The notes beneath the pieces were generated by a model, which was not told the DNA's origin, ran no database searches, and saw nothing but the letters and a program-made list of their open reading frames with translations. The position numbers and the translations under genes are program-made. Of a stretch of 64,000 nt of DNA, positions 25,239 to 36,826 are shown piece after piece (the stretch's first letter is position 1; every line of letters begins with the position of its first letter). This DNA is from Cyrtodaria siliqua (lineage: Eukaryota; Mollusca; Bivalvia; Adapedonta; Hiatellidae). The stretch is from assembly GCA_037043455.1 (NCBI GenBank), contig JAWPHD010003261.1, forward strand, positions 62,001 to 126,000. The letters run 5' to 3'.

Positions 25239-25660
25239 GAAGGGTGTTCCACGGAACACTTGTCGCCTGCCATGTGCTTATTTCATCAAGTACAATCTAA
25301 CTATAAAGTTTGAAGACAGTGAGTGCAATCCTTCATGAATTATCGAACATAATTATTTTTTAATTGTTAAAGTTTATGAAAAGGAGCATTAGATAATTGA
25401 GGAACTGTATACAGCTTCATGACCATAGGTCAATATTTTGCTAAGTTTTGAGCCAGGTTAGCTTGCAGGTTAATGATTTATGGAAAGTGGCATAACTCTG
25501 CCAAAATGTCAAAATGAAAGTCTTAGTAATTGGACATGTTTAACAACATTTCTTGAGGTAAGATGAAGATGTGTGTGAAGTTCAATGAACATAGGTCAAA
25601 TATTGTTCAAGTTATGTGGGTTGGGGATAACAAGAACAAGGAGAATCTTGCATGATAAAA
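25239..25660 (+). mobile_element. HINE-D copy 3 (3' end lost)
   Basis: The head is GAAGGGTGTTCCACGGAACA then CTTGTCGCCTGCCATG, as in copy 2. The core has GTGTGAAGTTCAATGAACAT. No terminal hairpin is present before the HINE-A at 25667. Confidence 0.6.
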
Positions 25661-25666
25661 TTATAA

Positions 25667-27273
25667 GACAAGAGGTCAATGACCTTGAAGCTCTACTGAT
25701 TGATTTTGATTTCAGGAAGTAGTCGCTACAAACTTGTTTTTTGAAAATTTATTTTTAGCCGTGGCGGCCATCTTGAATTTCCGGCCGACCTGATATTTTG
25801 CTAGGATCAATTAGACATCAAGAGCAACATTCCTGTGAAGTTCATGAAAATCCGTCAAGTAGTTTCAGAGGAGAAGTCGCTACAAGTTTTCATTATATAA
25901 TTCTATGTAAACAAAGATGGCCGCTGACAGCCATGTTTAACATCTAATCAAAATGATTTTTGACAAGGACCAACATCATGTAATGCTGATCATTTTAGAA
26001 AAAGTCCCATATCAATATCACTTATAGTTTTCAAGAAGTAGTCGCTACAAACTTGCATTTTGAAAATCTATTTTTAGCCATGGCGGCCATCTTGAATTTC
26101 CGGCCGACCTGAAATTTTGCTAGGATCAATTAGACATCAAGAGCAACATTTCTGTGAAGTTTCATGAAAATCCGTCAAGTAGTTTCAGAGGAGTAGTCGC
26201 TACAAGTTTTCATAATATAACTCTATGTAAACAAAGATGGCCACTGACAGCCATGTTTAATGTCGAATCAAAATAATGTTCGACTCGGATAACCATCATG
26301 TCATGCTGATCATTTTAGAAAAAGTCCCATATCAATATCACTTATAGTTTTCAAGAAGTAGTCGCTACAAACTTGTATTTTGAAAATCTATTTTTAGCCA
26401 TGGCGGCCATCTTGAATTTCCGGCCGACCTGAAATTTTGCTAGGATCAATTAAACATCAAGAGCAACATTTCTGTGAAGTTTCATGAAAATCCGTCAAGT
26501 AGTTTCAGAGGAGTAGTCGCTACAAGTTTTCATTATATAACTCTATGTAAACAAAGATGGCCACTGGCAGCCATGTTTAATGTCGAATCAAAATAATGTT
26601 CGACTCGGATAACTATCATGTCATGCTGATCATTTTAGAAAAAGTCCCATATCAATATCACTTATAGTTTTCAAGAAGTAGTCGCTACAAACTTATTTTT
26701 TAAAAATCTATTTTTAACTGTGGCAGCCATCTTGAATTTCTGGCCGATCTGAAATTTTGTTAGGATCAATAAGACATCATGAGCAACATTCCTGTAAAGT
26801 TTCATGAAAGTCCGTCAAGTAGTTTCAGAGCAGTAGTCGCTACAAGTTTTTACTATATAACTCTATGTAAACAAAGATGGCCGCTGGCAGCCATGTTTAA
26901 TGTTGAATCAAAACGATTTTTGACAAGGATCAACATCACGTCATGCTGATCATTTTAGAAAAAGTCCCATATCAATATCACTTATAGTTTTCAAGAAGTA
27001 GTCGCTACAAACTTGAATTTTAAAACTCTATTTTTAGCTTTGGTGGCCATCTTGGATTTCACATCAACATGAATTTTTGCTAGGATCAACCAGACTTTAT
27101 GGGCAACATTTCTGTCAAGTTTCATGAATAGCCATCCAGTAGTTTCAGAGGAGTTGTCGCTACAAATAAAAGTTTACGGACAGACAGACGGACGGACGGA
27201 CGGACGGACAGACGGACAACGGACGCTGCACCACGGCATAAGCTCTGCTGATCTCTGATCAGTAGAGCTAATA
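25667..27273 (+). mobile_element. HINE-A copy 3
   Basis: This complete copy has head, about five core units, (ACGG)n at 27180-27220, hairpin and GAGCTAATAAA. It is followed after a few bases by another HINE-A head. Confidence 0.85.
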
Positions 27274-27752
27274 AAACAAGAGGTCAATGACCTTGAAGCT
27301 CTACTGATACGTTTTTGATAGCTAGATCAATATTCCTGTGAAGTTTCATGAAAATCTGTCAAGAAGTTTCAGAGGAGTAGACGCTACAAGTTTTTACTAT
27401 ATAACTCTATGTAAACAAAGATGGCCGTGGCAGCCATGTTTAATGTTGAGTCAAAATATTTTTCAACAGGGACCAGCACCATGTCATGCTGATCATTTTA
27501 GAAAAGTCCCATATCAATATCACTTATAGTTTTCAGGCAGTAGTCGCTACAAACTTGTTTTTTAAAAATCTATTTTTAGCTGTGGCGGCCATCTAGAACT
27601 TCCGGCCGACCTGAATTTTGGCTAGGATCAACTAGACATCAAGAGCAACATTCCTGTCAAGTTTCACGAACATTTGTCCAGTAGTTTCAGAGGAGTAGTC
27701 GCCACAAGTTTTTCCAATATAACTATGTAAACAAGGCACCACAGCATAAGCT
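27274..27752 (+). mobile_element. HINE-A copy 4, tandem, hairpin lost
   Basis: The head ACAAGAGGTCAATGACCTTG lies only about 5 bp after copy 3. The end reads GGCACCACAGCATAAGCTAA with the microsatellite and hairpin deleted. The 63-codon frame at 27338 is core-monomer sequence, not a gene. Confidence 0.8.
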
Positions 27753-28208
27753 AAACACACACAAAACTTTTAGTTGAAATAAAATAGTCACCACTGTCTG
27801 ATAGCAGTTTATCTTTTAATATGCCATGTCATAGAAGTGATTACTGTGTCGTGTTGCCCCCATGTAGAACTGATTTTTGTCTACAGATAACCATGCATAG
27901 AATTTCATTTGTTTTGCCACCAGCGGGGTAGAGGTATGTTTAAATGGAATAGCCCTAAGCAACAATTCATGAAAATGAAGATGAAGCAACTACTGGGGGC
28001 AGAACAGAGGTGTAGCAATACCAGTCACAAGTATGGGAACTAGCAAGCATATTTTGGACGCTGCCTTAATCCCCTAGTTGACCAGCTGATATGATTTTAT
28101 ATATCTATATCTATATACACATGCATCATGCATCAGTTACACCCACTGCTACACCTGTGTTATATCTAGTACTGCCGCATACCAAGTTAGACGACTACGT
28201 CAACTTAC
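27753..28208 (-). other. Intron downstream of TM exon B
   Basis: This is unassigned sequence without repeat ends. It contains a short TATATC run near 28100. Confidence 0.4.
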
Positions 28209-28325
28209 AACTCTCCCCCTCGTTGTAACGGCGGAAATACAGCAGACAGACCACGACCACAATAATCGCTAGGGCAACAAGGCCACCAACTACTCCACCG
28301 ATTATTGCTGCGGTGTCAACTTTAT
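28209..28325 (-). CDS. Transmembrane exon B (duplicate of exon A)
   Basis: The exon is 117 nt and phase 1-1, with acceptor ATTTCAG above 28325 and donor GTAAGT at 28208-28203. It reads D-KVDTAAIIGGVVGG, a hydrophobic span (LVALAIIVVVVCLLYF) and basic RRYNEGES. Exons A and B have the same acceptor context, similar layout (Ala/Gly-rich entry, VAL..IVVV core, R-R-x-x-x-EG exit) and both finish with a single T. Either can join the linker (G+AT = Asp) and the microexon (T+AC = Tyr). If both were used in series the product would carry two membrane spans, which suits a receptor poorly. Mutually exclusive use is therefore the favoured inference. Confidence 0.86.
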
Positions 28326-28555
28326 CTGAAATAGTGTGACATCTCGAAATGTTAGAACTTTGTTAAGATTTATATAAGGTGCAGTGCTCTTTGCTGCTCT
28401 ATCCGTTGTCTAGTATATATGGTATAAAATTCCTTTTTGTACATCAATATTACTCAACAAGCTATGTGTACGAAAAACCGGGGGAAACCCAAGTGTAAAA
28501 GTGTGAAACACGTGACTATATGTCTATTAGAATTTACAACATATGCATCAAAACA

Positions 28556-29282
28556 AACTAGACCTGTTGTTTTTAAGGGCGACAAATATACCCCGCTCCC
28601 AGTCCCCCTAACCCTTCCCCACCCTACTGTTGAGTGGAATGGGATTTTCATGATCGGGTAATGGTGGCCTTGACTTTTGACCTAAAAACAAATAGGCGTC
28701 ATCTTTTCATCACAGGCAGTCCACCTATTAAGTTTCATGAGATTTGCTTCAGGGTGAGAGGAGTTATGGAGCGGACAAGATTTTTCATTATCGGGTCCCG
28801 GTGACCTTGACTTTTGACCTACTGACCTCAAAATCAATAGAGGTCATCCTCTTACCACAGGCAGTTCACCAATGAAGTTTCAAGAGCTTTGCTTCAAAAG
28901 AAAAGGAGTTATGAAGCAGACCAGGTTTGTTATTATCGGATGCCAGTGACCTTGACCTTTCACCTACTGCCCTCAACATCAATAGGGGTCATCCCCTCAC
29001 CACAGGCAGTTCACCTATGAAGTTTCGTAAGATTTGCTTTAGGGGAGAGGAGTTATGGAGCTGACAAGGTTTTTAATTATCAGGTCATGGTGACCTTTGA
29101 CCTACTGACCTCAAAATCAATAGGGGGTCATCTTTCATCACAGGCAGTCCACCCATGAAGTTTTATGAGATTTGCTTCAGGGGGGAGGAGTTATGGAGCA
29201 GCCAAGGTTGCGTCTACAGACGGACGGATGGGCAGGATGAAACCAGTATACCTCCTAAACTTTGTTTAGAGGGGGTATAATG
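28556..29282 (+). mobile_element. HINE-F in the intron between the two TM exons
   Basis: The head AACTAGACCTGTTGTTTTTA shares its first bases with HINE-E. Four core monomers of about 140-145 bp start near 28654, 28790, 28935 and 29078 (GGTGACCTTGACTTTTGACC type). It ends with a terminal hairpin TATACCTCCTAAAC paired to GTTTAGAGGGGGTATA. Confidence 0.75.
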
Positions 29283-29506
29283 AATAAGCTGGTACCCAAG
29301 TATTGTATATTCTAATATATATTCTAGCAATCTGTTCTCATTTGGTTTAGCTTTACACTGGCATTGAGACAAATAACAATAAAAGGTAAACCGAAACTTT
29401 GCGTTGAATCGGATTCGAATCAGAGTTGAATCGTATTTCATTAGACCAGACAACGATAGAGCCACAAGTTGTGCACCGCACCACAAGAACATAATATACA
29501 ACTTAC

Positions 29507-29626
29507 AGACATCGCCCTCTGACCTTCGTCGGTACCACAGGAAGTAAACAAGCAAGACAACAATCACAAGGGCAACAACGCTACCAATTACTGCGCCAGC
29601 AATAACTCCCGCATCCGCAGGTGTAT
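29507..29626 (-). CDS. Transmembrane exon A
   Basis: The exon is 120 nt and phase 1-1, with acceptor ATTTCAG above 29626 and donor GTAAGT at 29506-29501. With the G from the linker exon it reads D-TPADAGVIAGAVIG, then a hydrophobic span (SVVALVIVVLLVYFLW) and a basic stop-transfer YRRRSEGDV. This topology marks a type I membrane protein: small residues and a GxxxG-like face outside, a basic cluster inside. It aligns with exon B about 1.2 kb downstream, with equal phases and an equivalent ending, and the two look like tandem duplicates. Intron retention here would stay open for roughly 100 codons down to 29214, but that extension lies in intron and HINE-F sequence and is unlikely to be real. 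Confidence 0.86.
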
Positions 29627-30232
29627 CTGAAATAGTGGCAAGTTGCATGATTCAATGTTAGAGGATCTTAAATGAGTAAATTTTATAATGGGATATTGAA
29701 ACATGATTCAATGTTAGAGGATCTTAAATGAGTAAATTGTATAATGGGATATTGAAATGAGTTTATTAATATTTTAGTGTTAAGGTTTTATAAATTTCAT
29801 ATGAAACAGTAACTCATTTAAGAATCTTTAAATTACAAAACATTAAACCATTTTAGAAACTTAATTGCTTTGTCCTAAGCACAACACTGAAAAACACACA
29901 AAACATATATTACTATAAACAGTGAATAAACATGTGAAGTTGGATGGATGCTCACCAAAATGTATCAACTTATTGTTTGGCTGTGTATCACCCAGCAGTG
30001 AAAAAAATCAGTAAAGAGAAACTAGTATGTAATAGCAGTTTCTGACTTATGCTCCCTCTATCATTGTGTTTATTGCAGTCCTATTAGTAGTTTTTGAGTT
30101 ATGTTCTGCACAAGAATTGCAAGTTTAAGATTACAAAGGACAGAATGAATAAATGAATGTGTTTTACGGCACGTCAACACATAAATAGGTCATATTGTAA
30201 CGGGTATATAAACAAGTAAATATATATAAGAA
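29627..30232 (-). other. Intron with a short direct repeat
   Basis: ATGATTCAATGTTAGAGGAT followed by CTTAAATGAGTAAATT occurs twice (29647 and 29703), a 56-bp offset duplication. A SINE-tail-like TTTTACGGCACGTCAACACA is at 30161. Confidence 0.55.
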
Positions 30233-32415
30233 CACATTATAATGATTTATATAGTCTGATTTCTTTTAGGAAATCTAAAACAAGACTAAAATCTATAATA
30301 TCAAATAACTCTTTCATAGTATTAACATTGTAGTACCTTTGACGTATAGGATCAAAGTCTAGTACACATTCCAACAAGATGTGTTTGACCGTTAACGGTG
30401 CAAAGCAGGGTATACATTCTGGTAATTGCTCACCTTGTAATAAATATGATTGAGTATAATGTGTATGCCCTAACCTGCACTGGGCTAGGACGACTTCTTC
30501 TCGATGAATGGGTCTACTAGAAGAACGCCATTCTCCAAGTAACGGTTTTATTGAAAGGAGTTTATTGTTAACTGACAAATCCCAAGCGGCTTGCCAAGAG
30601 TTACGAATATATGTGTTAATACAACTTTTAAAATCAGTATAAGGTACTTTAGCATTAGATATGTGTAAACCTAATGCTGCTTTAGCAGCACTATCAGCTC
30701 TATCATTACCACGTATTCCTACATGGCTTGGAAGCCAGCAGAAAATAATAACATTCTCAACTATAAAAGAATTGTAATTTTCTTAAACCTGAAGCACAAC
30801 TGGGTTATCATGTTTCATATTACCCAGTGCTTGAAGAGATGAAAGAGAATCAGAAAAGATTACAAAATGGTCATCATCAGATTCCTGTATATAATTTAAG
30901 GCAAGTTCAATTGCCGTAAGTTCAGCTGAAAAGATAGAGGCCTTGTCAGGCAGGCGGCTCTTTATGCTGTATTTGCGAATAACAACTCTGCAGCTACCTT
31001 ATCTCCATCTTTAGAACCATCTGTGTATATATGTTGAAAGTTACTGTATTTCGATTTAATTTCATTAAATTTGCTTTGAATGACAGTAGGGTCTGTACTG
31101 GATTTGTTACTATTACAAAGATCAAAAATAATTGTTGGTGTTTCCAAAGTCCACGGTGGAATTTGTGGTATTTGTACTTGGCAATCAAATTAAGATCAAT
31201 TTCAGTGTCTCTTAATTTTTGTTTAATACGAAGACCAAATGGTCGAATGGCCTTCGGTTTTCGAACAAAAAGAGGTTCGTAACTAGGACTAAAAACATTA
31301 TCGAAAGTTGGGTTTGAAGGATTAGATTTTAATTTAATGGCGTATTGAAGGGCTAATTTGTCCCGTTTATGAGACAGTGATGGTTCATTAGCTTCAACAT
31401 ATAGACTTTCGGTTGGTGATGTACGAAAGGCACCTAAGGCGGGTCGTAATCCTTGATTATGTATAGGATCGGGCATCTGCAAGTACGACTTGCGAGTCGA
31501 TCCATATACTATCGAGCCGTAGACCAGCTTGGATCTGATAAGAGATCTGTAAAGTCGCAAGAGGACTTTACGATCCGCTCCCCAGTTAGTGTTTGCAACA
31601 ACTTTTAAGTAAATTAAGAGCTTTAAGGCACTTGGCCTTCAAGTATTTAAGGTGTGGTATAAACGTTAATTTAGTCAAAAATAAGACCAAGGAATTTTGT
31701 CTCATCCACTACTGGTATTGGTGACAAATCCAGTGTTAGATGAGGGTCTTCATGATGTTTACGTATGACGAAGGTTTACGTATGACGAAGGTGCATACAA
31801 TTAGTTTTAGATTTAGAAAATATAAAACCATTTTCATCCGACCAGGTCTGAAGTTTATTCAGACATTGTTGAAGTTGTCTCTCAATAGTGTTCATGTTTT
31901 TTGCACAATAACATATAACAGCCGTCAAAATATAGAGAGCAATCCACACCACGATTGATGCATTTGACTATACTGTTAATTTTTATTTTTAAAAGAGTGA
32001 CAGAGAGTATGCTGCCCTGTGGCACACCATCTCTTGTTCATGAATCACAGAGAGGGTTGAACCCATTCGGACACGAAACTGTCTATCATTTAAGAAATTC
32101 TCTATAAAAATTGGTAATCGGCCTCTAAGACCAAGATCATAAAGATCATTCATGATACCGTACTTCCATGCGGTATCATAAGCTTTCTCCAAGTCAAAAA
32201 ATACAGTGACTAGATGTTCATTCTTTATGAAAGCTTCCCTAATGATTCAAATCGAATGAGATTGTCTGTTGTGCCTCACTGGCGCCGGAATCCACTTTGA
32301 TACTTTGTTATCAGCTTGTTGGATTTCAGGTACCAAACGAGTCTCTCATTAATCCTTCGTTCCACGGTTTTATATGTAACAACTCGTTAAAGCACTAGGG
32401 CGATAATTTATTGGG
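30233..32415 (-). mobile_element. Decayed non-LTR retrotransposon (RT, RNase H, C-terminal Zn motif)
   Basis: This is a 5'-truncated, frame-broken element in the receptor intron, same strand as the gene. Reading down from 32415, an RPIALTSC-type RT block and an EKAYDTAWKYGIM block (32192) are seen, followed by thumb-like RLYRSLIRSKLVYGSIVYGS (31560 onward). RNase H follows with IYTDGSKDG (about 31030) and SAELTAIEL further down. The C-terminal cysteine/histidine region (CIPCFAPLTVKHILLEC, about 30400) ends at a stop near 30237. The RT catalytic FVDD-type site is ruined, reading FDG near 31930. RNase H plus a C-terminal Zn motif places it in the I/Nimb-Jockey side of the non-LTR elements. It is not functional. 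Confidence 0.85.
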
Positions 32416-32754
32416 TGCGTATGAAAGGACAGTCACTCTAATTTGAATGAGGATAGAGTTATGGTTATCGTGTTCTGCACTTCCTCTCATTGCCCCTCTA
32501 TCATTGTGTGCAGTTTCATTGCAGTCACATTTGTAGCTTTTGATTTATGTTCCGTACAAGCATAAACTAAAAGTATAAACTTACAATGTCAAAAATTCTA
32601 ATTTGAACGAAGTAATATTGCAGTCCCATTAGTGTTTTTGAGTTATGTTCCAAACAATAATTATAAATATAAAAATCCAAAGGGCAGTAACTCTAATTTG
32701 AATGTAGGTAGAGTTATGGTTCTTGTGCTCTGCACTTCCTCATTGCCTTATATG

Positions 32755-33485
32755 GTAGAGTTTAGTATAGCAAAGATCGGATGAAAAATAAAGGCCTTAA
32801 CATCTTAACGAGGCAAAATATAGCATTTTTAACAATCAAGTGCCACAACTCCGCTGTTACTGGTCCGATCTGACTGGTTTACAAACTTGTATCAGCTTTC
32901 ATTGATAGTAACAATCTGGTCAAGTCTGGCAAAGATCGGATCAAAAATGAAGGCCCTACCATCTTGAGGCAAAATATAGCATATTTCAGAAAATCAAGGG
33001 CCATAACTCAGGTGTAAATCGTCCAATCTGGCTGTTTTTCAAACTTGTCCGAGCTTTCATTGACATTAACAATCTGGTAAAATTTGGTAAAGATTGAATG
33101 AAATATGAAAGTCGCATCATCTTAACAAGGCAAAAAATAGCATTTTTAACTAAATCAAGGGCCATAACTCCACTGATACTGGTCCGATCTATCTGGTTTT
33201 CGAACTTGTCCGAGCTTTCATTTATATTAACAATCTGGTAAAGATTGGATGAAAAATGAAGCCCCTATCATCTTAACGAGGACAAAATATAGCATTTTTA
33301 ACTAAATCAAAGGCCATAGCTCTGCTGTTACTGGTTCAATCTGGCTTGTTTCCGAACTTGTCTGAGCCTTCATTGATATTAACAATCAGTCAAAGTTTGT
33401 TAAAGATTGGACAAAAAATGAAGGCTCTATTGTCTTAACAAGGTAACAGTTAACGGACGGACGGACAACTCGCCATCCCATAAAA
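32755..33485 (+). mobile_element. HINE-B array abutting the linker exon donor
   Basis: It has four monomers with GGGCCATAACTC and AACTTGTCCGAGCTTTCATT boxes, (ACGG)n at 33453, then CGCCATCCCATAAAAGACAG. The hairpin is missing. The element stops about 15 bp before the exon's splice donor. Confidence 0.75.
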
Positions 33486-33501
33486 GACAGATTTTACTTA
33501 C

Positions 33502-33549
33502 CACCACCAGATGCACCTGGATTGCCACCGTTAGCCGGGTTTCCTCCCA
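33502..33549 (-). CDS. 48-nt Gly/Asn/Pro stalk exon
   Basis: This is a small phase 1-1 exon with acceptor TTTTCACAG and donor GTAAGT at 33501-33496. It encodes GGNPANGGNPGASGG, flanked by split codons that give Leu upstream and Asp downstream. The composition suggests a flexible juxtamembrane linker between the second Ig domain and the membrane. Its length is a multiple of three, so it can be included or skipped without a frame change. A HINE-B element ends about 17 nt below its donor (near 33485), so the 5' splice site sits almost against repeat DNA. Two of the intron's first ~20 bases are therefore all that separate gene and repeat signals. It is supported by splice signals and phase, but too short for homology. 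Confidence 0.72.
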
Positions 33550-34181
33550 CTGTGAAAACACAATTACAGGATTAACATCCAATATATTGATACACCATAT
33601 ATTATTATGTGTTCCAGATAAGACACATATCTGCATAATTACACATTTCTTCACCAAAAACGCATTAAAAATAAAATTAATGTGTACAAAAATGCATAAA
33701 ATGCATATATATTAACACGACAATCATCAATATCCCATGCAACTGTATTACTTTAAATTGTTTAGGGCAACAGGTTTGTAACTTCTGTCAAGTGATGTTT
33801 CAGTTCTAAGTGCTTTAGAAATGAAAACTGAATAAAAATGACTTCTGTATAAATTGAATGCTACTTTTCCCGTTCGATTTTTATATCTATATTGTGTATA
33901 TATATATATATGTTTTGTTTTGCATGAGAAAATAAATAACAGAAACAATCTCATTAATATCAGACTCTCTATCACATTCTATGCTTCAAGAAAGCGTATC
34001 AAAGCACAATTTGGATGTCATTTTAACATGTTTAGTGAGGTTGTCTTCATGAACATTTGTGCCTCTTTCACTCTCTAGGTTCCTTCTGTCATATATATCA
34101 ACTTTCAAATATCAATGATTTTGGCATTCCTATAGTAAGTCTTAATACCAGATTACAACTCAAAAAAATATGAATATATAT
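33550..34181 (-). other. Intron between Ig2 and linker exons (upper part)
   Basis: This is AT-rich with a (TA)n run at 33894-33911. No gene or repeat ends are recognised. Confidence 0.4.
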
Positions 34182-35580
34182 CAGGGCTTGCACTGGCTAT
34201 TTTTTTCTTTGCGCAACTACTTTTGCCAAATGAAAAAATTAGAGCCAAATTGAAAACATTGGTGCCAAATATTTTCATATTGGCACAAACTTGTCAGTGC
34301 TTTCAATTTGGCTCTAATTTTTTTTCATGGCCAGTTTCAATTAAAAAGGAGTAAGTGCCCTCTCAAATTTTTGATTTTTTAGATCTTTAGGTAACCCTTT
34401 TTCTAGATAAATAAATGATTACACTTCGAAAATAGACAAAAACAATACTAAGTTAACTGTTTTACTTCTTTCATTTTAACAATATTGTTTTATTTCCCAT
34501 GCAAATTATATGTTCAGTACACTGTAAGGAAGTTTATAATCAGGTAAATCAAGTGTATGATTGAGTCATAGATAGATAGCAGAGGTTTTATGCGTGACTG
34601 GGGTATTATGTAATAACAAAAAAAGAGAAACAACAAAACAAAAACAAATAATTTTAATTTTGGTCTGTGTGGTTGAACTGTTATAGGACAAATTATTCTT
34701 ACAAAACCTCGTAATCATAGGAAGAAAATCATCCAGCAAAGTGTGTATACATTGTCATATTATTATAAAAATATAAGACAATACATGTTTTATGTTTTAA
34801 TCCGTTTTTTATAAACTTACAACTATGAAAAACGATCTTGTTTACTCTGTCGGCCGCCATTTTTAATTTCTGTGTTGGTCATGTGACTAGCATGTGATCC
34901 AGAAAGAATAGATTATATTGTAAATAAAAAAATAAAATAACAATAATTCAGTTAGTTATACTTTTAATTGAAACAGTTATGAAACAAATATACTGACAAT
35001 GGTCAAATGATCAGTATGTAAACTTGGTCGATTAATTAGGTGTTTAAAAAGTGAAAGTAGAATTCTGCATAGTAAATGCAACGGATTCTCTGATTGGCTT
35101 ACCGCATATGTGGATAAATAACACCGTTTCTAATTGGCTGCATTTGTAATTAGATCTTGCAATCTTGGCTGTGTACTGGAGGAGGTGTGATTACTGGATA
35201 ATGGTCATGCCAATTATCGAACTAACAAACACTAATTAGCAAACATGTAGGTATTTCACAGCTGGGGGCTTGAGACAGGATTACAGGATGTTTATTGAGT
35301 CACTGGTCACTGTGGTCCAATTGTCAATTTTACAGTAATTGGTCATGCGTAAGATTCGTGTTAGACTGGGTATCGGTTCTTTTACTCGCTTCGAGTGTCC
35401 TCTATAGAAATAATTAACACTGTACCCGTCTTTATCTGGGTCGAAAATGCTTGTGTAATTGAAAAAAAAAAGTATTTTGATTCTTTTGCGCAAATCACTT
35501 TCGCAAGTTTGTTTTTTCTTGCGCCACATTTCATTCTTATGCGCATTTGGCGCCATTTGCGCATCCCAGTGCGAGCCCTG
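34182..35580. mobile_element. hAT-like CAGGG-TIR element
   Basis: The ends are CAGGGCTTGCACTGG and CCAGTGCGAGCCCTG. The flanks are AATATATAT (left) and AATATGTAT (right), an 8-of-9 match expected for hAT target duplication. Inverted sub-terminal GCCAAATTG / CAATTTGGC motifs are present near the left end. The frame at 35281-35625 crosses the right end and is not a gene. It sits about 250 bp below Ig exon 2. Confidence 0.72.
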
Positions 35581-35831
35581 AATATGTATTATCGTTAGCA
35601 TGACATTATGACACTTGGTACACATCCGATCATCCTTGCCAAGTATTTCATAAACATGTACAGTAAAATTTAAGCCGCAAACGTTGGTATCATCCTAGTA
35701 CTTTTAATGCCACGATGGTATTGCCCATTTAATCGATACATGTTTCATTTTAATCTACCATTACCTCTTATATCTCAAACATTATGTTGGAAGAAGAATC
35801 CAATATATGTTTCATAAAAAAGGCTACTTAC

Positions 35832-36266
35832 ATACATTAATGTAGAATGAAGGCGGGTTTGGTGTCTCATAACTGCCAACAACTGCATAACACTGGAACG
35901 CTAGAGGGTTGGTACTCGGTCTGTTTTTATCATAGAGTGTAACGTTGTACTTCATGAAATCAGTTCTGGAGTATTGACAATCGACTGGCTGGTCACCAGT
36001 AACACCTTGGTTAGCTGGATCAGATGGGTACGGGGCAAATCCTCCTTCAAAGCCAATAGTGTTCATTTCATTTGTTTTCTTCCATTTGATGGTGGTTGTT
36101 TTGTCACTTCCAATGTTACCACGACAAGTGAGCTCTACTTCATCACCCACACTGAAATCTACTGGATTGCTTTTTGACCCAGGTACATTTGGATTATCAA
36201 AACTGCCAGTTTTAGAAATATCAATACCATTCTTCTTAGCATCCATTGTTAGGTCCAATGGGAGAG
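35832..36266 (-). CDS. Ig-like domain exon 2 of the receptor
   Basis: The exon is 435 nt and phase 1-1, with acceptor TGTTACAG above 36266 and donor GTAAGT at 35831-35826. It is read as 144 full codons. The leading CT completes an Ala codon with the G that ends Ig exon 1. The Ig core is clear: VELTC (Cys 47), the Trp of TIKWKK (Trp 61) and FQCYAVVG (Cys 125), with an additional Cys at 96. There is one sequon, NVT at 107. About 36 residues before the B strand are Asn/Ser/Pro-rich. The exon ends SFYINV before the donor. It lies just below an hAT-like element (34182-35580), and the flanking introns hold repeats. It resembles invertebrate IgSF adhesion or immune receptors in general, not one named family. 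Confidence 0.86.
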
Positions 36267-36826
36267 CTGTAACATATAAAATATACATGTACAATATTAA
36301 ACTCCCTTGGTTATACTTATCACAATACAATTTTTGTACATGTGTCAGACAGGGGTGTAACTTGTTTATTTTTGAAATAACGTGTTTAGGTTATTACAAT
36401 TTTGGGTGTTATTTTCAGATATATATGCCTTAGTTTTCATCTATATTCAGATGTGTTTTCTATCATCCAGATTTTTCCTGTAACATATATGATATTTTTC
36501 CCTGGTACATTTATCTTAGTTGTTAACTAATTTTCCATTAATTCTTTTATGCAATGTTTAGAAATATTTTACACAAGCTCAGGATCTTCCCCAGAAGTTT
36601 TTAAGGACCCGGGGCATACTAGTTTAATTAACGACGAATGGGCGTGGGACACACAGAAGAGATATGGCATATATCTAGTATCATAAGATATAAAATACAG
36701 TTGAAATAAAAAGATAATAAAAACATAATTTTCATGTAAATGTTTCGTTTTATTTCATCTATTTATAAATAAAAAAAAAGAAACTATGTTTGAGTCATTT
36801 TATCATTTCTATCATAGATTAAATAC
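36267..36826 (-). other. Intron above Ig exon 2
   Basis: No gene or repeat structure is seen. The segment ends at the head of HINE-A copy 5. Confidence 0.4.

Noticed and set aside
29214..29648. 144-codon minus-strand frame beginning at TM exon A
   Set aside because: Only the part at 29626-29507 is exon-like. After the GTAAGT donor the frame runs through intron and HINE-F sequence.
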